DNA from: JAVVRI01 sp036654795
GTDB taxonomy: Bacteria > Bacteroidota > Bacteroidia > Bacteroidales > Tannerellaceae
NCBI GenBank assembly: GCA_036654795.1
Contig: JAVVRI010000049.1
Location: 1-18,183 of the forward strand
Direction: 5' to 3'
Length of the DNA: 18,183 nt
Numbering within the stretch: the first letter of the stretch is position 1; every line of letters starts with the position of its first letter. This document shows positions 1 through 8,067 of the stretch, one piece after another. The notes beneath the pieces were generated by a model, which had not been told where the DNA came from, made no database searches, and was given only the letters and a program-made list of their open reading frames with translations. A program made the translations under genes and the position numbers.

Positions 1-632
1 ATCGATTGGAGTTGTTTTTATCTGTGTCTGAGAAACTAAAACGGTGTAAAAAACAGGCGCTGGAAGTTGCAACTGTTGATGCGTTAAGAGGCATAGAAGG
101 AGAAGCAGCAACTATTTACTTTTCAGTACTAGATCAGATGATAATTGCGCAAGTTGACGATTTTAAGTTTTGTGGTCGAAATAGGAGACCTCCGAAAGAT
201 AAAGTGAATGCGTTGCTTTCTTTTGTATATACACTATTAGCTCATGAGGTTCAGTCTGCTCTGGAATCAGTTGGACTTGATCCTTATGTTGGTTTTTTGC
301 ATACCGATCGTCCGGGTAGAGCTAGTTTGTCTCTTGATATGATGGAAGAGTTACGAGCTTATCTGGCAGACAGATTAGTTTTGTCTTTAATTAACCGAAA
401 ACAAATTTCCGGCAAAGGATTTGTCGAGCATGGCGACAATGGAGTAATAATGAATGATGATGTTAGAAAAACTGTTTTACAAGCATGGCAACAAAGGAAA
501 AAGGAGATGGTGATTCATCCTTATTTGAATGAATCAATACCAATTGGATTGATACCTTATGTTCAAGCAATGTTGCTAGCTCGTTATTTGAGAGAAGATT
601 TAGATGGTTATCCTGTATTTTTAGTTAAATAA
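1..632 (+). CDS. cas1: CRISPR-associated endonuclease Cas1, type I-C (5'-truncated by window edge)
   Basis: Cas1 is the metal-dependent integrase of the Cas1-Cas2 complex that inserts new spacers at the leader end of the array. The frame is open from the window edge and 208+ residues are visible. Type I-C Cas1 proteins are usually about 340 residues, so roughly the first 130 are upstream. The TTG at position 6 is just an internal Leu codon. The family signature is clear: a conserved acidic segment GIEGEAATIYF, which holds the first metal-binding Glu, then HTDRPGRASLSLDMMEELR, which holds the conserved His and the downstream acidic residues. The C-terminal helical segment LADRLVLSLINRKQ is also typical of Cas1. 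The stop codon is 2 nt before the cas2 ATG, so the two genes are surely co-transcribed. Subtype I-C is inferred from the repeat sequence and gene order. The family call is very secure. Confidence 0.95.
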   Translation, partial: RLELFLSVSEKLKRCKKQALEVATVDALRGIEGEAATIYFSVLDQMIIAQVDDFKFCGRNRRPPKDKVNALLSFVYTLLAHEVQSALESVGLDPYVGFLHTDRPGRASLSLDMMEELRAYLADRLVLSLINRKQISGKGFVEHGDNGVIMNDDVRKTVLQAWQQRKKEMVIHPYLNESIPIGLIPYVQAMLLARYLREDLDGYPVFLVK

Positions 633-634
633 TT

Positions 635-925
635 ATGTATATTCTTGTTACATATGATGTGGAAACTGTAACTCCTCAAGGTAAAAGCCGTTTGCGTCGA
701 GTTGCCAGACAATGTTTGAATAATGGTCAGCGTGTTCAGAACTCGGTGTTCGAATGTTCTGTTTCGCCCGCTCAATTTACGGCACTTAGACTGAAATTGC
801 TGGATATAATAGACAAAAGTAAGGATAGTATACGTTTCTATTTTCTAGGAAATAATTACTCTAAAAAAGTTGAATATATAGGCGTAATAACATCTTACAA
901 TATAGAAGATGAATTGATTATTTAA
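635..925 (+). CDS. cas2: CRISPR-associated protein Cas2, type I-C
   Basis: This is a complete 96-residue Cas2, the small ferredoxin-fold partner that bridges two Cas1 dimers in the spacer-integration complex. It starts MYILVTYDVET. The first beta strand ends in the conserved Asp at residue 8, within YDV. The segment GQRVQNSVFEC, a hallmark strand of the family, follows near residues 31-41, and FYFLG appears near residues 68-72. The length is typical of the family. The ATG begins 2 nt after the cas1 stop, which indicates translational coupling. The stop lies 170 nt before the first repeat, so cas2 is the last protein gene before the leader, as in canonical type I-C loci. All the expected conserved segments are intact. 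Confidence 0.96.
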   Translation: MYILVTYDVETVTPQGKSRLRRVARQCLNNGQRVQNSVFECSVSPAQFTALRLKLLDIIDKSKDSIRFYFLGNNYSKKVEYIGVITSYNIEDELII

Positions 926-1095
926 AATACGCGAACCTTATGTGGTGGTGAAAACGCGGACTCTTCGCATAAGAAGAAAATCAAAATGATATATAGCGCA
1001 AACAAATTATTCGCTCTATCTTTTTTGAACATCTTTCTTCCTTCGCGGAAATGGTTGCCTAATATATTGATTATGTATCTGTTAATGTATGTACA
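926..1095 (+). promoter_or_regulatory. CRISPR leader between cas2 and the array
   Basis: These 170 bp between the cas2 stop and the first repeat contain no credible gene. By position they form the leader, which drives pre-crRNA transcription and is the site where new spacers are inserted. The region is AT-rich and ends GTATGTACA directly before the first repeat. TATCTTTT at 1017-1024 differs from the Bacteroides -7 box TAnnTTTG only at the last base, so it is a possible but unproven promoter element; I see no TTTG box at the expected -33 distance. Short inverted matches occur at 937-942 (CTTATG) and 968-973 (CATAAG). The leader role is inferred from location. Confidence 0.6.
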
Positions 1096-3547
1096 GTCGT
1101 ACTCTACACGGGTACGTGGATTGAAACTTATATCGACATCGCCCAACTCATTGACAAAGCGTCGTACTCTACACGGGTACGTGGATTGAAACCGCGCACA
1201 GGTAGAACCCTCGATGCTACGGAGGGGTCGTACTCTACACGGGTACGTGGATTGAAACTGTCCCGGACTGTCCGACCTCAGAGAGTCCGGTGGTCGTACT
1301 CTACACGGGTACGTGGATTGAAACCATTCGTCTAAAGATTTTGTAACTCAAAAGTAATGTCGTACTCTACACGGGTACGTGGATTGAAACAGAAAGGGGA
1401 TAAAGGGAACACCGGGTTTGTCCCCGTCGTACTCTACACGGGTACGTGGATTGAAACAAGTAGTATTACTGCAGACATTAATGCCACAAAGGTCGTACTC
1501 TACACGGGTACGTGGATTGAAACGCCTAAGTGATCTACCAATACCTCTACCTGTCGAGGTCGTACTCTACACGGGTACGTGGATTGAAACCTATAGTTAG
1601 AAGAGCAATGACATGAGTAGAAGGCGTCGTACTCTACACGGGTACGTGGATTGAAACAGACAAGGAGGCTGACTGGACGTTTGGAGATCTAGTCGTACTC
1701 TACACGGGTACGTGGATTGAAACACGGTGGAAGACGACAAATGGACAAAAAGGGGAGGTCGTACTCTACACGGGTACGTGGATTGAAACTTTCTACGTCA
1801 TAATCTCTCAGTATTCGATAAAGTCGTACTCTACACGGGTACGTGGATTGAAACATAGAAGCGAATACCCGTATGTGATAAAATTGGAGTCGTACTCTAC
1901 ACGGGTACGTGGATTGAAACCTGTCCGTAAGCTGCAACCTGCTTAGGACTAACAGTCGTACTCTACACGGGTACGTGGATTGAAACACGACGAGAGCAAC
2001 AAGAAAAATTACGATGAAGCCGTCGTACTCTACACGGGTACGTGGATTGAAACAACAGCAGCAGGGCTATCAGTCCAGCGCATCTGAGTCGTACTCTACA
2101 CGGGTACGTGGATTGAAACTATAAATGTGCTCATAGAAGTATCATTAGCAAATGTCGTACTCTACACGGGTACGTGGATTGAAACTGGTCGGACACGCGT
2201 AGCGAAGATTACCCTGAGGGTCGTACTCTACACGGGTACGTGGATTGAAACATAAGTACTTGCTGCACATAGGCATACTATAACAAGTCGTACTCTACAC
2301 GGGTACGTGGATTGAAACATCGTCAATGACGATGGAGCGTTTGAAGAGTACGTCGTACTCTACACGGGTACGTGGATTGAAACCGCATTCGTCCAGGACT
2401 TCGATGTCTTCTATGTGTCGTACTCTACACGGGTACGTGGATTGAAACGATAACAACGGACTTTCTGACGGTGCGTAAGAGTCGTACTCTACACGGGTAC
2501 GTGGATTGAAACATTCGCAAAACAGTAAATTATAATAATATGGTAGGGTCGTACTCTACACGGGTACGTGGATTGAAACCGGATCCGGCAACTACACCCA
2601 TCGAAAGCGCAGCCGTCGTACTCTACACGGGTACGTGGATTGAAACGATAAATGCTTTGCTGAGACTTAACGCCTGTTAGTCGTACTCTACACGGGTACG
2701 TGGATTGAAACCTCTGCTCATGTCGTAATACTCATAAAGGCGAGTGTCGTACTCTACACGGGTACGTGGATTGAAACTATGGAGAAGTGCTTAAAGTCAC
2801 TCCTGATTACGGTCGTACTCTACACGGGTACGTGGATTGAAACTGGAAGAGGCGCTGCCTGTTTCCGCCGATTACAGTCGTACTCTACACGGGTACGTGG
2901 ATTGAAACTTCGTTGTAAACAAGAATGCCAACACTTATTATGTCGTACTCTACACGGGTACGTGGATTGAAACCTGTTTGTTACCATTTTTATCACAGTT
3001 GCAGATGTCGTACTCTACACGGGTACGTGGATTGAAACCAAAATGCATCCATGCTACCGGAAAAACAATGGCGTCGTACTCTACACGGGTACGTGGATTG
3101 AAACTTGACAGGATGGCGGACGAGATCACTCGTAATGTGTCGTACTCTACACGGGTACGTGGATTGAAACGTTTGTGGGGCTATGATACAATGCGATACG
3201 TTGAGTCGTACTCTACACGGGTACGTGGATTGAAACGATTAGTGATACCTATTACAAACTCGAACGTAGGGTCGTACTCTACACGGGTACGTGGATTGAA
3301 ACAAGCTATCGTTAACTGGGGCAGTGCATTACGGAGTCGTACTCTACACGGGTACGTGGATTGAAACCCTTATGGGTAAAGACTTTACCTATGACATGTT
3401 GTCGTACTCTACACGGGTACGTGGATTGAAACACAAAGAAAGTGAACGTGATGGAGATAATAGAAGTCGTACTCTACACGGGTACGTGGATTGAAACCCC
3501 CTGTTGACAATGCAAAGTAAGTACTAATATTGTCGTACTCTACACGG
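1096..3547 (+). CRISPR. Type I-C CRISPR array, 37 complete repeats plus one cut by the gap
   Basis: Repeats are 32 bp, beginning GTCGTACTC and ending GTGGATTGAAAC. Starts are at 1096, 1161, 1227, 1293, 1359, 1426 and so on to 3401, 3466 and 3532. The last copy shows only 16 bp before the N run. All complete copies I read are identical. The 37 spacers are 32-35 nt, mostly 33-34, and I see no duplicates. Each repeat can fold a 6-bp stem, GTACTC against GGGTAC with one G.U pair, around a 5-nt loop; this is the usual substrate for Cas5c processing. The GGATTGAAAC end and the upstream cas1-cas2 fit subtype I-C, with transcription from the leader on the + strand. Several spacers contain an open frame and could come from phage genes, but protospacers cannot be identified without a search. 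The identical repeats suggest a recently active array. Confidence 0.98.
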
Positions 3548-3604
3548 NNNNNNNNNNNNNNNNNNNNNNNNNNNNNNNNNNNNNNNNNNNNNNNNNNNNN
3601 NNNN
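3548..3604. other. Assembly gap (57 N) inside the CRISPR array
   Basis: The bases are unknown. The gap begins 16 bp into the 38th repeat. The distance from that repeat to the degenerate copy at 3627 is 95 bp, which is neither one nor two 66-bp units, so the N count is probably an estimate. The true number of repeats and spacers is therefore undetermined. Confidence 0.97.
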
Positions 3605-3626
3605 AGACTCCGCCTCCATTGTTTTG

Positions 3627-3658
3627 CCCGCCCCCTACACGGGTACGCGGATCCAAAC
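3627..3658 (+). repeat. Degenerate terminal CRISPR repeat
   Basis: This segment aligns to the full 32-bp repeat without gaps but has eight mismatches: five in the first eight bases, one in the middle and two near the 3' end. The core CTACACGGGTACG is intact. All eight differences are changes to C. Degenerate final repeats are normal at the leader-distal end of arrays. The one-directional pattern, the nearby nine-G run at 3671-3679 and the adjacent gap also allow low-quality sequence as an explanation. The 22 bases at 3605-3626 would be the end of the last spacer. Confidence 0.75.
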
Positions 3659-3680
3659 TTACCCGGCGGTGGGGGGGGGC

Positions 3681-3721
3681 AAACGAAAGTAGGGGAAAAC
3701 TACTTTCGTTTTCCCCTACTT
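3681..3721. terminator. Two overlapping mutually exclusive hairpins at the array / gene-cluster junction
   Basis: Stem A pairs 3681-3691 with 3701-3711 (11 bp, 9-nt loop). Stem B pairs 3687-3700 with 3708-3721 (14 bp, 7-nt loop; arms AAGTAGGGGAAAAC and GTTTTCCCCTACTT). The stems share bases and cannot form together. The location between the + strand array and the convergent - strand gene ending at 3832 suits a transcription terminator for either direction. No strong T tract follows on either strand, so termination is an inference. The remaining sequence at 3722-3831 has no gene. It contains only weak nested inverted repeats around 3773-3805, which could help end the - strand transcript. Confidence 0.5.
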
Positions 3722-3831
3722 GAATTGTTTAAAAGGATTGTTTAGTTATAATCTAGAACTTCCAATTGCCTGAGGCCTTTTGACATTCCTTTGATGAATG
3801 CCTCTGAGGTAGATGGTGAGCCGGGGGAATC

Positions 3832-6800
3832 TTATTTGGCGATTACCCGGAAGCCCACGTTAAAGGGTGCTTGCCATTTTTTATAATAGCGGCGTGTGGC
3901 GATGGTTGCTTTGGAAGCACGGTCGCGCCAAGAACCGCCGCAAACGACTTTATCACCCTGGTAGCGTTTGTTCGTATTACATTCGGAGTTTGTCCATTCG
4001 GCTACGTTACCTTGCATATCAAACAGTCCCCAAGGGTTGGCTTGGTATTGTCCGCCACGTACGCTGATCAGGTTCTTGTCGTTCGAGGTCGTGTCGCGAG
4101 GCACGAAATCCCAGAATTCACGTATCCATGAGTCGTAAGGGAGGGGCACGGTTGGGTCGAGTCCCCAGACGGCCAAATCTCGGATGGTGAGGTCTGCCAA
4201 GTTTTCATAGGCAGAGTAATCTGCATCTCTGGCTCCGTACCACATGTCGTCTCCACTACCGGCTCGGCAAGCCCATTCCCATTCTTCTTCTGTGGGCAGC
4301 GTTACGTTTAGTCCGCTTTTTTCGCTTAGCTTTTTGCAGTAGTCTGTTGCTTCTTCCCATGAGACGCGGATGGCGGGCTGCTCGGGTTCGTTGGCCGGGT
4401 ATCCGGGGGTTGTGTGGTCTTTCCACTGTTGCCCGATGAAGCGGCTGTCGTGCTCATTGACGAGGGCGCAGTATTGTGCGTTCGATACTTCGAGTGCACC
4501 CATCCAGAATCCGTCTTTGATGGCTACCTCTTTATAGTCTGTTGGTTGTTTGCCTCCTTTGTCGGTACCTTTCGTATAGCTTCCTTTGGGTATCCAGACG
4601 AAGCGCATGTTGATTCCGGGGGCTACTTCTATTTGTTTCTCCCTTAGAGTGTTTGTGTTTTGCTGCATCTCCTTTGCCTTGTTTACGTCGAAGCACCAGC
4701 GGGTTATCTTTTTCCGGTCTATCTTCTGTTCAGGCTCTGCTTTGGGCATGATGGTTTGAATTGGGGCGTTACTCAGCGCCTTGGAGTAATCGGCCAACTC
4801 TTTTTTCCAGTCTACCGATACGTTGGCATACTTCTTCATCAACTCTTGACGGCGTTCGTATTGAGGGAAGGTGGCCTTGTATTTGCCGGCTATTTCGAAA
4901 GAGCCGAAGTAGGGGGCGTTTAGGTCGATCCATTTGCAGAGCGTCTGATAATCTTTGTCGTCCAGAGCTACTTGATGATGCCCTTTGTCGATCATTTGTA
5001 TCAGTTCGCTGTTCGAGGCATGATATTCGTAAGGTCTCAGCACATACATGTCGGCCTCCGGTCCTTGCCGGTAGACGTAGGGATGCAGGTTGATGTAGCT
5101 TGTTTTCATAAAGCGGTGCGTTGTGTAGTTTCCCCAACGTACATATTCTTTTATCTGCTTTCCGCTTAAGTCCATTTTACTGTTTGAACCGTCGTGGCAG
5201 GCGATGCAGTATTTATCTAACAGCGGCTGTACGTCATGTTCAAAGGAGATGGGATGTACGCCCGCTTCTGGTGTTTTTATCTGCGAGGGTTGTTTCATGG
5301 AGGCGGCTACCCGTTTGGGGATAACAATCGTGTTTTGGTCTTCATGGCAACCCACACAGGATACTACTTCACCGGGCATGGCGGCAAACCAGCTACGCAT
5401 CCATTGGATGGCGTTTCCCTTGTCATCCAGCGGTTGCAGCGAAATAGGGGTGTTGGCTGGTACTTTGAAGATGACGGAGCCGTCTTCTTCTACGTTCACG
5501 GTTCCCAGTTCACGTTTTAAGTCCCATCCGCTTTGTACGCCGAGGGCGTCGAAGTCGGAAGGCGATTTCATATAGGCATATTCGTAGGTAAAGACGCGTA
5601 GTTGTTTAACCGTTCCGCGTGGCACTTTGCGCAATCCTTCTCCGTTGTAGAGGTCTTGGATGAAGACCGTAGCTTCTTTTTCTCCTTTCACAACCCGGTC
5701 GGGGATGATGGGCGGTGTAGGGCGTTTCATTACCGGGATTGGCGTAAGGTAGCCGTCTCCTTCGCTTTCAGCAACAAGGGTAACATTGTCGAATACATCG
5801 ACTAGGTAGATGCCCCACAGTCCTTCTTCATGAAGTTTGGCAGTTACCAAAATATAGTTTTTGTTTAGCGGGTAAGGTCTTGAAAACTGTGGCCATACGC
5901 CATCTACCAGTTTGTCCTTCATCACTGGTTCCACTTTGCGGTTGCGGAAGGGTATTTCCTGCACAACGCCCTTCTCTTCTTTTCTTCCCTTTGCGGGATC
6001 GAAGATGATCAGTTGGCCTGAACGGGGAATGCCGTGGTGACCGGACACGATACCTACCAAGCGACTTCCGGCATCGGGTAATTGGTGCATGTCGTATACG
6101 CTTGTCGGCCAATAAGAGCCGCTACCGTAAAGCGACTGACAACCCGTGCCGTCGGGGTTGGAGTGCATGATGATGCGGGAGAAATAATGCGTCAGGTCTG
6201 TATATTCCCAGCGTGTGTACATGATGCGTCCGTTGCTTAGCACAGTCGGAGACCAGTTTCCGTCCTGATCGAACGTAATCTTGCGCATGGTTTTGTCTTT
6301 GGGGTCGTATATGGCCAAATTCATGATGACGCGTTCGCCATGTTCGCATGGGATGCCATTATAACCGATGTTGGTGGTAAAGAGGATGCGTCCGTCCGGC
6401 AGGTAGCAGGGGTCGGCATATTCCAGATCCGGTTCGGGCAGATCCGATACGAGCTTTAGGTTCTTTCCGTCCAACCCTATTTCGAATATCCGCCAAGAAG
6501 GATAAGCTTGGTTGTAAAAGGGGTCGATCACGGCATCGCCTGCCGAAGCAAAAAGCATGCGGTCGGCGTCCCAATGTAGTTGCAAATCGGCTAGTCCCTC
6601 TCCGCTGGTTGGTTTGTAGATGGTGCGTTTTGTTATCTCAGCTCCCCTAAGGTTACTTAGTTCGCATATTTCGGCGTTATATCCGGTGCTGGGCACATCG
6701 ATCAGCCCCATATAGTTGCTCATCGGCATACACATCTTGTTCGTTGTCGCCGTACGTGCTTGTTTGCCTAAAACAAACCGCGTGCTTACGATCTTGTCCA

Positions 6801-7128
6801 TGTTTAAAAGAGGGTTGGACAGTAGGATGGCGCGTTGTTTTTCAAGAAGTACTTTTGCTTCGCTTAGTGCCAATGTGCTGTCTGGTCCGTTGATGCGTCC
6901 GGTTACTGATTGCAGGTGTTGCTTGATGAAGTCCAGATTGCTGCGTGCGGCAGCGTAGTTGAATCCTTTCTGACCTTTCAGGTCGTTCATTGCCAGATCA
7001 ATTGCTTCGGTGTTGATCCACTTCAACCGTTCGCGTATGTCCTTCGATTCTGTGTCAGCCCAGACGGACTGTGCAAAACCGGACAAAACAGTGAGGCATA
7101 GTGCGCAGATCACTTTTGTGTTTCTCAT
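3832..7128 (-). CDS. Secreted HzsA-related beta-propeller / di-CxxCH protein with C-terminal SUMF1 (FGE-like) domain
   Basis: This is a 1098-residue protein with an N-terminal signal peptide (MRNTKVICALCLTVL..., cleavage likely after SVWA). The order of parts is: a helical stretch (about 30-110); a TolB/WD40-like beta-propeller (about 170-470) with repeated LPDGRILFTT-type blades; a middle domain like that of hydrazine synthase alpha (about 480-580); two haem-binding motifs, CVGCH at 591-595 and CIACH at 641-645; and a SUMF1/EgtB/PvdO fold (about 837-1096) ending GNVAEWTN, GGSW and NVGFRV. It probably acts in the periplasm or at the cell surface; its reaction is unknown. The two Cys that define true formylglycine-generating enzymes after GGS are Asp1069 and Ala1074 here, so sulfatase activation is unlikely. 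The frame is open back to 7212, but that ATG lies inside the putative promoter at 7182-7221, so I chose the ATG at 7128, directly before the signal peptide. HzsA-related proteins are common outside anammox bacteria, so hydrazine synthesis should not be inferred. Confidence 0.85.
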   Translation of the reverse strand: MRNTKVICALCLTVLSGFAQSVWADTESKDIRERLKWINTEAIDLAMNDLKGQKGFNYAAARSNLDFIKQHLQSVTGRINGPDSTLALSEAKVLLEKQRAILLSNPLLNMDKIVSTRFVLGKQARTATTNKMCMPMSNYMGLIDVPSTGYNAEICELSNLRGAEITKRTIYKPTSGEGLADLQLHWDADRMLFASAGDAVIDPFYNQAYPSWRIFEIGLDGKNLKLVSDLPEPDLEYADPCYLPDGRILFTTNIGYNGIPCEHGERVIMNLAIYDPKDKTMRKITFDQDGNWSPTVLSNGRIMYTRWEYTDLTHYFSRIIMHSNPDGTGCQSLYGSGSYWPTSVYDMHQLPDAGSRLVGIVSGHHGIPRSGQLIIFDPAKGRKEEKGVVQEIPFRNRKVEPVMKDKLVDGVWPQFSRPYPLNKNYILVTAKLHEEGLWGIYLVDVFDNVTLVAESEGDGYLTPIPVMKRPTPPIIPDRVVKGEKEATVFIQDLYNGEGLRKVPRGTVKQLRVFTYEYAYMKSPSDFDALGVQSGWDLKRELGTVNVEEDGSVIFKVPANTPISLQPLDDKGNAIQWMRSWFAAMPGEVVSCVGCHEDQNTIVIPKRVAASMKQPSQIKTPEAGVHPISFEHDVQPLLDKYCIACHDGSNSKMDLSGKQIKEYVRWGNYTTHRFMKTSYINLHPYVYRQGPEADMYVLRPYEYHASNSELIQMIDKGHHQVALDDKDYQTLCKWIDLNAPYFGSFEIAGKYKATFPQYERRQELMKKYANVSVDWKKELADYSKALSNAPIQTIMPKAEPEQKIDRKKITRWCFDVNKAKEMQQNTNTLREKQIEVAPGINMRFVWIPKGSYTKGTDKGGKQPTDYKEVAIKDGFWMGALEVSNAQYCALVNEHDSRFIGQQWKDHTTPGYPANEPEQPAIRVSWEEATDYCKKLSEKSGLNVTLPTEEEWEWACRAGSGDDMWYGARDADYSAYENLADLTIRDLAVWGLDPTVPLPYDSWIREFWDFVPRDTTSNDKNLISVRGGQYQANPWGLFDMQGNVAEWTNSECNTNKRYQGDKVVCGGSWRDRASKATIATRRYYKKWQAPFNVGFRVIAK

Positions 7129-7181
7129 TCCTTTTTTGTGTTTATATATGATTTCTTCGTCTATTCTTTCAATACAAGTTA

Positions 7182-7221
7182 TATAGTAAACGAATGAGAG
7201 GAAGAAATCCACTAAAGGAAA
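7182..7221 (-). promoter_or_regulatory. Putative ECF-type promoter, copy 1 (upstream of HzsA/SUMF1 gene)
   Basis: Read on the - strand this is TTTCCTTT, AGTGGATT, ten variable bases, then ATTCGTTTACTATA. The same element with the same spacing lies upstream of fecR at 17917-17956: the first 8 bases, the GGATT core and the last 14 bases are identical. GGATT and TACTATA are 17 bp apart, which would suit -35 and -10 contacts of an ECF sigma factor. It ends 53 nt before the chosen ATG. The promoter role is inferred from conservation and position. Confidence 0.65.
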
Positions 7222-7243
7222 TCAATTTATTTTGAGAAGTTTT

Positions 7244-7876
7244 CTATTTACGACGGAAAAAATAGCCCATCGAGAAGAGTACGTTGTTCTGGTAAACGGC
7301 CGATTCCCCCTCACTGCGTATGGAGCGGCGATCCAAAGTGCCACAAACGGCATTGATGCTGAAGAAGACATTCTTATATTCGGCCATTAGCCCGATGTTG
7401 ACTCCCAGATCGAAAGGTTTTAGGTCTGCGTTTTTTGTATCACCAAATTGCAAGGTGCGGTTCTCTTCTTTCGTTTTTATTTTCCCGGCGAAAGAATAAT
7501 CGAGTGCCGGACCGGCGAATACGCCCAAGTGCATGCCGGAAATGGTAAAGGTGTAGGCTAGGTTGATAGGGATGCGCACAGAGTAATAATGGCAATTACT
7601 GTATTGATAAGGTATGCCTGAACTTTCTTTATTCGAATAGAACGAACCTCCCTGACTGACAAACGACACTTCGGGACAGAGTGAGAGGGCTTTATAAAGC
7701 GGCACTTCCATCAAACCGCCTATGCTGTAGGCAAATCGCCCACCGGAGCGATAGGAGGCATCAATCTTTTGTATCAGGGAAGCATAGCCAATTCCTCCCC
7801 TCACGCCAAAAGTTACCTGCGCCATGGCGGGTAATGCCATCATCATAATCAATGCAATCAGTGCTATTTTTTTCAT
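7244..7876 (-). CDS. Outer-membrane beta-barrel protein (PorT / OMP_b-brl_2-like)
   Basis: This is a 210-residue protein with a clear signal peptide (MKKIALIALIMMMAL, cleavage after AMA-Q at about residue 20). The mature part opens VTFGVRGGIGYASL and continues with alternating hydrophobic and glycine/aromatic strands: MEVPLYKALSLCPEVSF, YSVRIPINLAYTF, LGVFAGPALDYSF, GVNIGLMAEYKNVFFSI. It ends in a strand with FSMGYFFRRK. This pattern and length match the small 8-10-stranded barrels of the Bacteroidetes PorT-like family. The specific role is unknown. The frame is open to an ATG at 7966, but that lies upstream of a -7 promoter box at 7899-7906, and the signal peptide starts at 7876, so the shorter start is chosen. 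The gene ends 115 nt before the next ATG and sits between two separately promoted genes, so it is probably monocistronic. Confidence 0.85.
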   Translation of the reverse strand: MKKIALIALIMMMALPAMAQVTFGVRGGIGYASLIQKIDASYRSGGRFAYSIGGLMEVPLYKALSLCPEVSFVSQGGSFYSNKESSGIPYQYSNCHYYSVRIPINLAYTFTISGMHLGVFAGPALDYSFAGKIKTKEENRTLQFGDTKNADLKPFDLGVNIGLMAEYKNVFFSINAVCGTLDRRSIRSEGESAVYQNNVLFSMGYFFRRK

Positions 7877-7898
7877 ATACGCTCCATTTATCTCTCTG

Positions 7899-7906
7899 CA
7901 AAGATA
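7899..7906 (-). promoter_or_regulatory. Bacteroides -7 promoter box for the beta-barrel gene
   Basis: On the - strand this reads TATCTTTG, an exact match to the Bacteroides housekeeping -7 consensus TAnnTTTG, 22 bp upstream of the ATG at 7876. No exact TTTG box lies at the expected 19-21 bp further upstream; a T-rich run occurs slightly farther away. The predicted 5' leader is very short. The rest of the intergenic sequence up to 8025 shows no gene. Confidence 0.55.
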
Positions 7907-8025
7907 ACACTTTGTATTTACACTCTTGTTAAAAAGCAATAAACTACTACACATTTTCTTGTTCATTCAACCACTATGAGAAAGCGAGATGTTTCAGTAT
8001 GTCAAACCAAGTCTTTTCATTAGAT

Positions 8026-8059
8026 AGGATGGATGCTCTCAAGGGAGTGCATCCATCCT
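8026..8059 (-). terminator. Hairpin downstream of the glycoside-hydrolase-like gene
   Basis: The arms 8026-8040 and 8045-8059 pair over 15 positions with one T-T mismatch and a 4-nt loop. The core is GGATGGATGC against GCATCCATCC. It starts 8 nt after the stop codon of the - strand gene at 8068. On the - strand no clear T tract follows, so it is an imperfect rho-independent terminator, but its position and stability make transcript end or stabilisation the likely role. Confidence 0.55.
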
Positions 8060-8067
8060 TCACTATT

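Noticed and set aside
986..3364. Several open frames of 60-128 codons inside the leader and CRISPR array, on both strands
   Set aside because: They translate the repeat again and again (SYSTRVRGLK on +, FNPRTRVEYD or FQSTYPCRVRL on -) and have no independent coding signal.
3867..6958. Many open frames antisense or out of frame within the HzsA/SUMF1 gene
   Set aside because: They are shadows of a long gene with clear domains; none shows a recognisable family, signal peptide or spacing of its own.
3832..7128. Calling the protein a sulfatase-activating formylglycine-generating enzyme or a hydrazine synthase
   Set aside because: The catalytic Cys pair of FGE is absent, and HzsA-like architecture alone does not imply anammox chemistry in a Bacteroidales genome.
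7129..7212. N-terminal extension of the HzsA/SUMF1 gene to the ATG at 7212
   Set aside because: The extension would start inside the conserved promoter-like element and would bury the signal peptide 28 residues into the protein.
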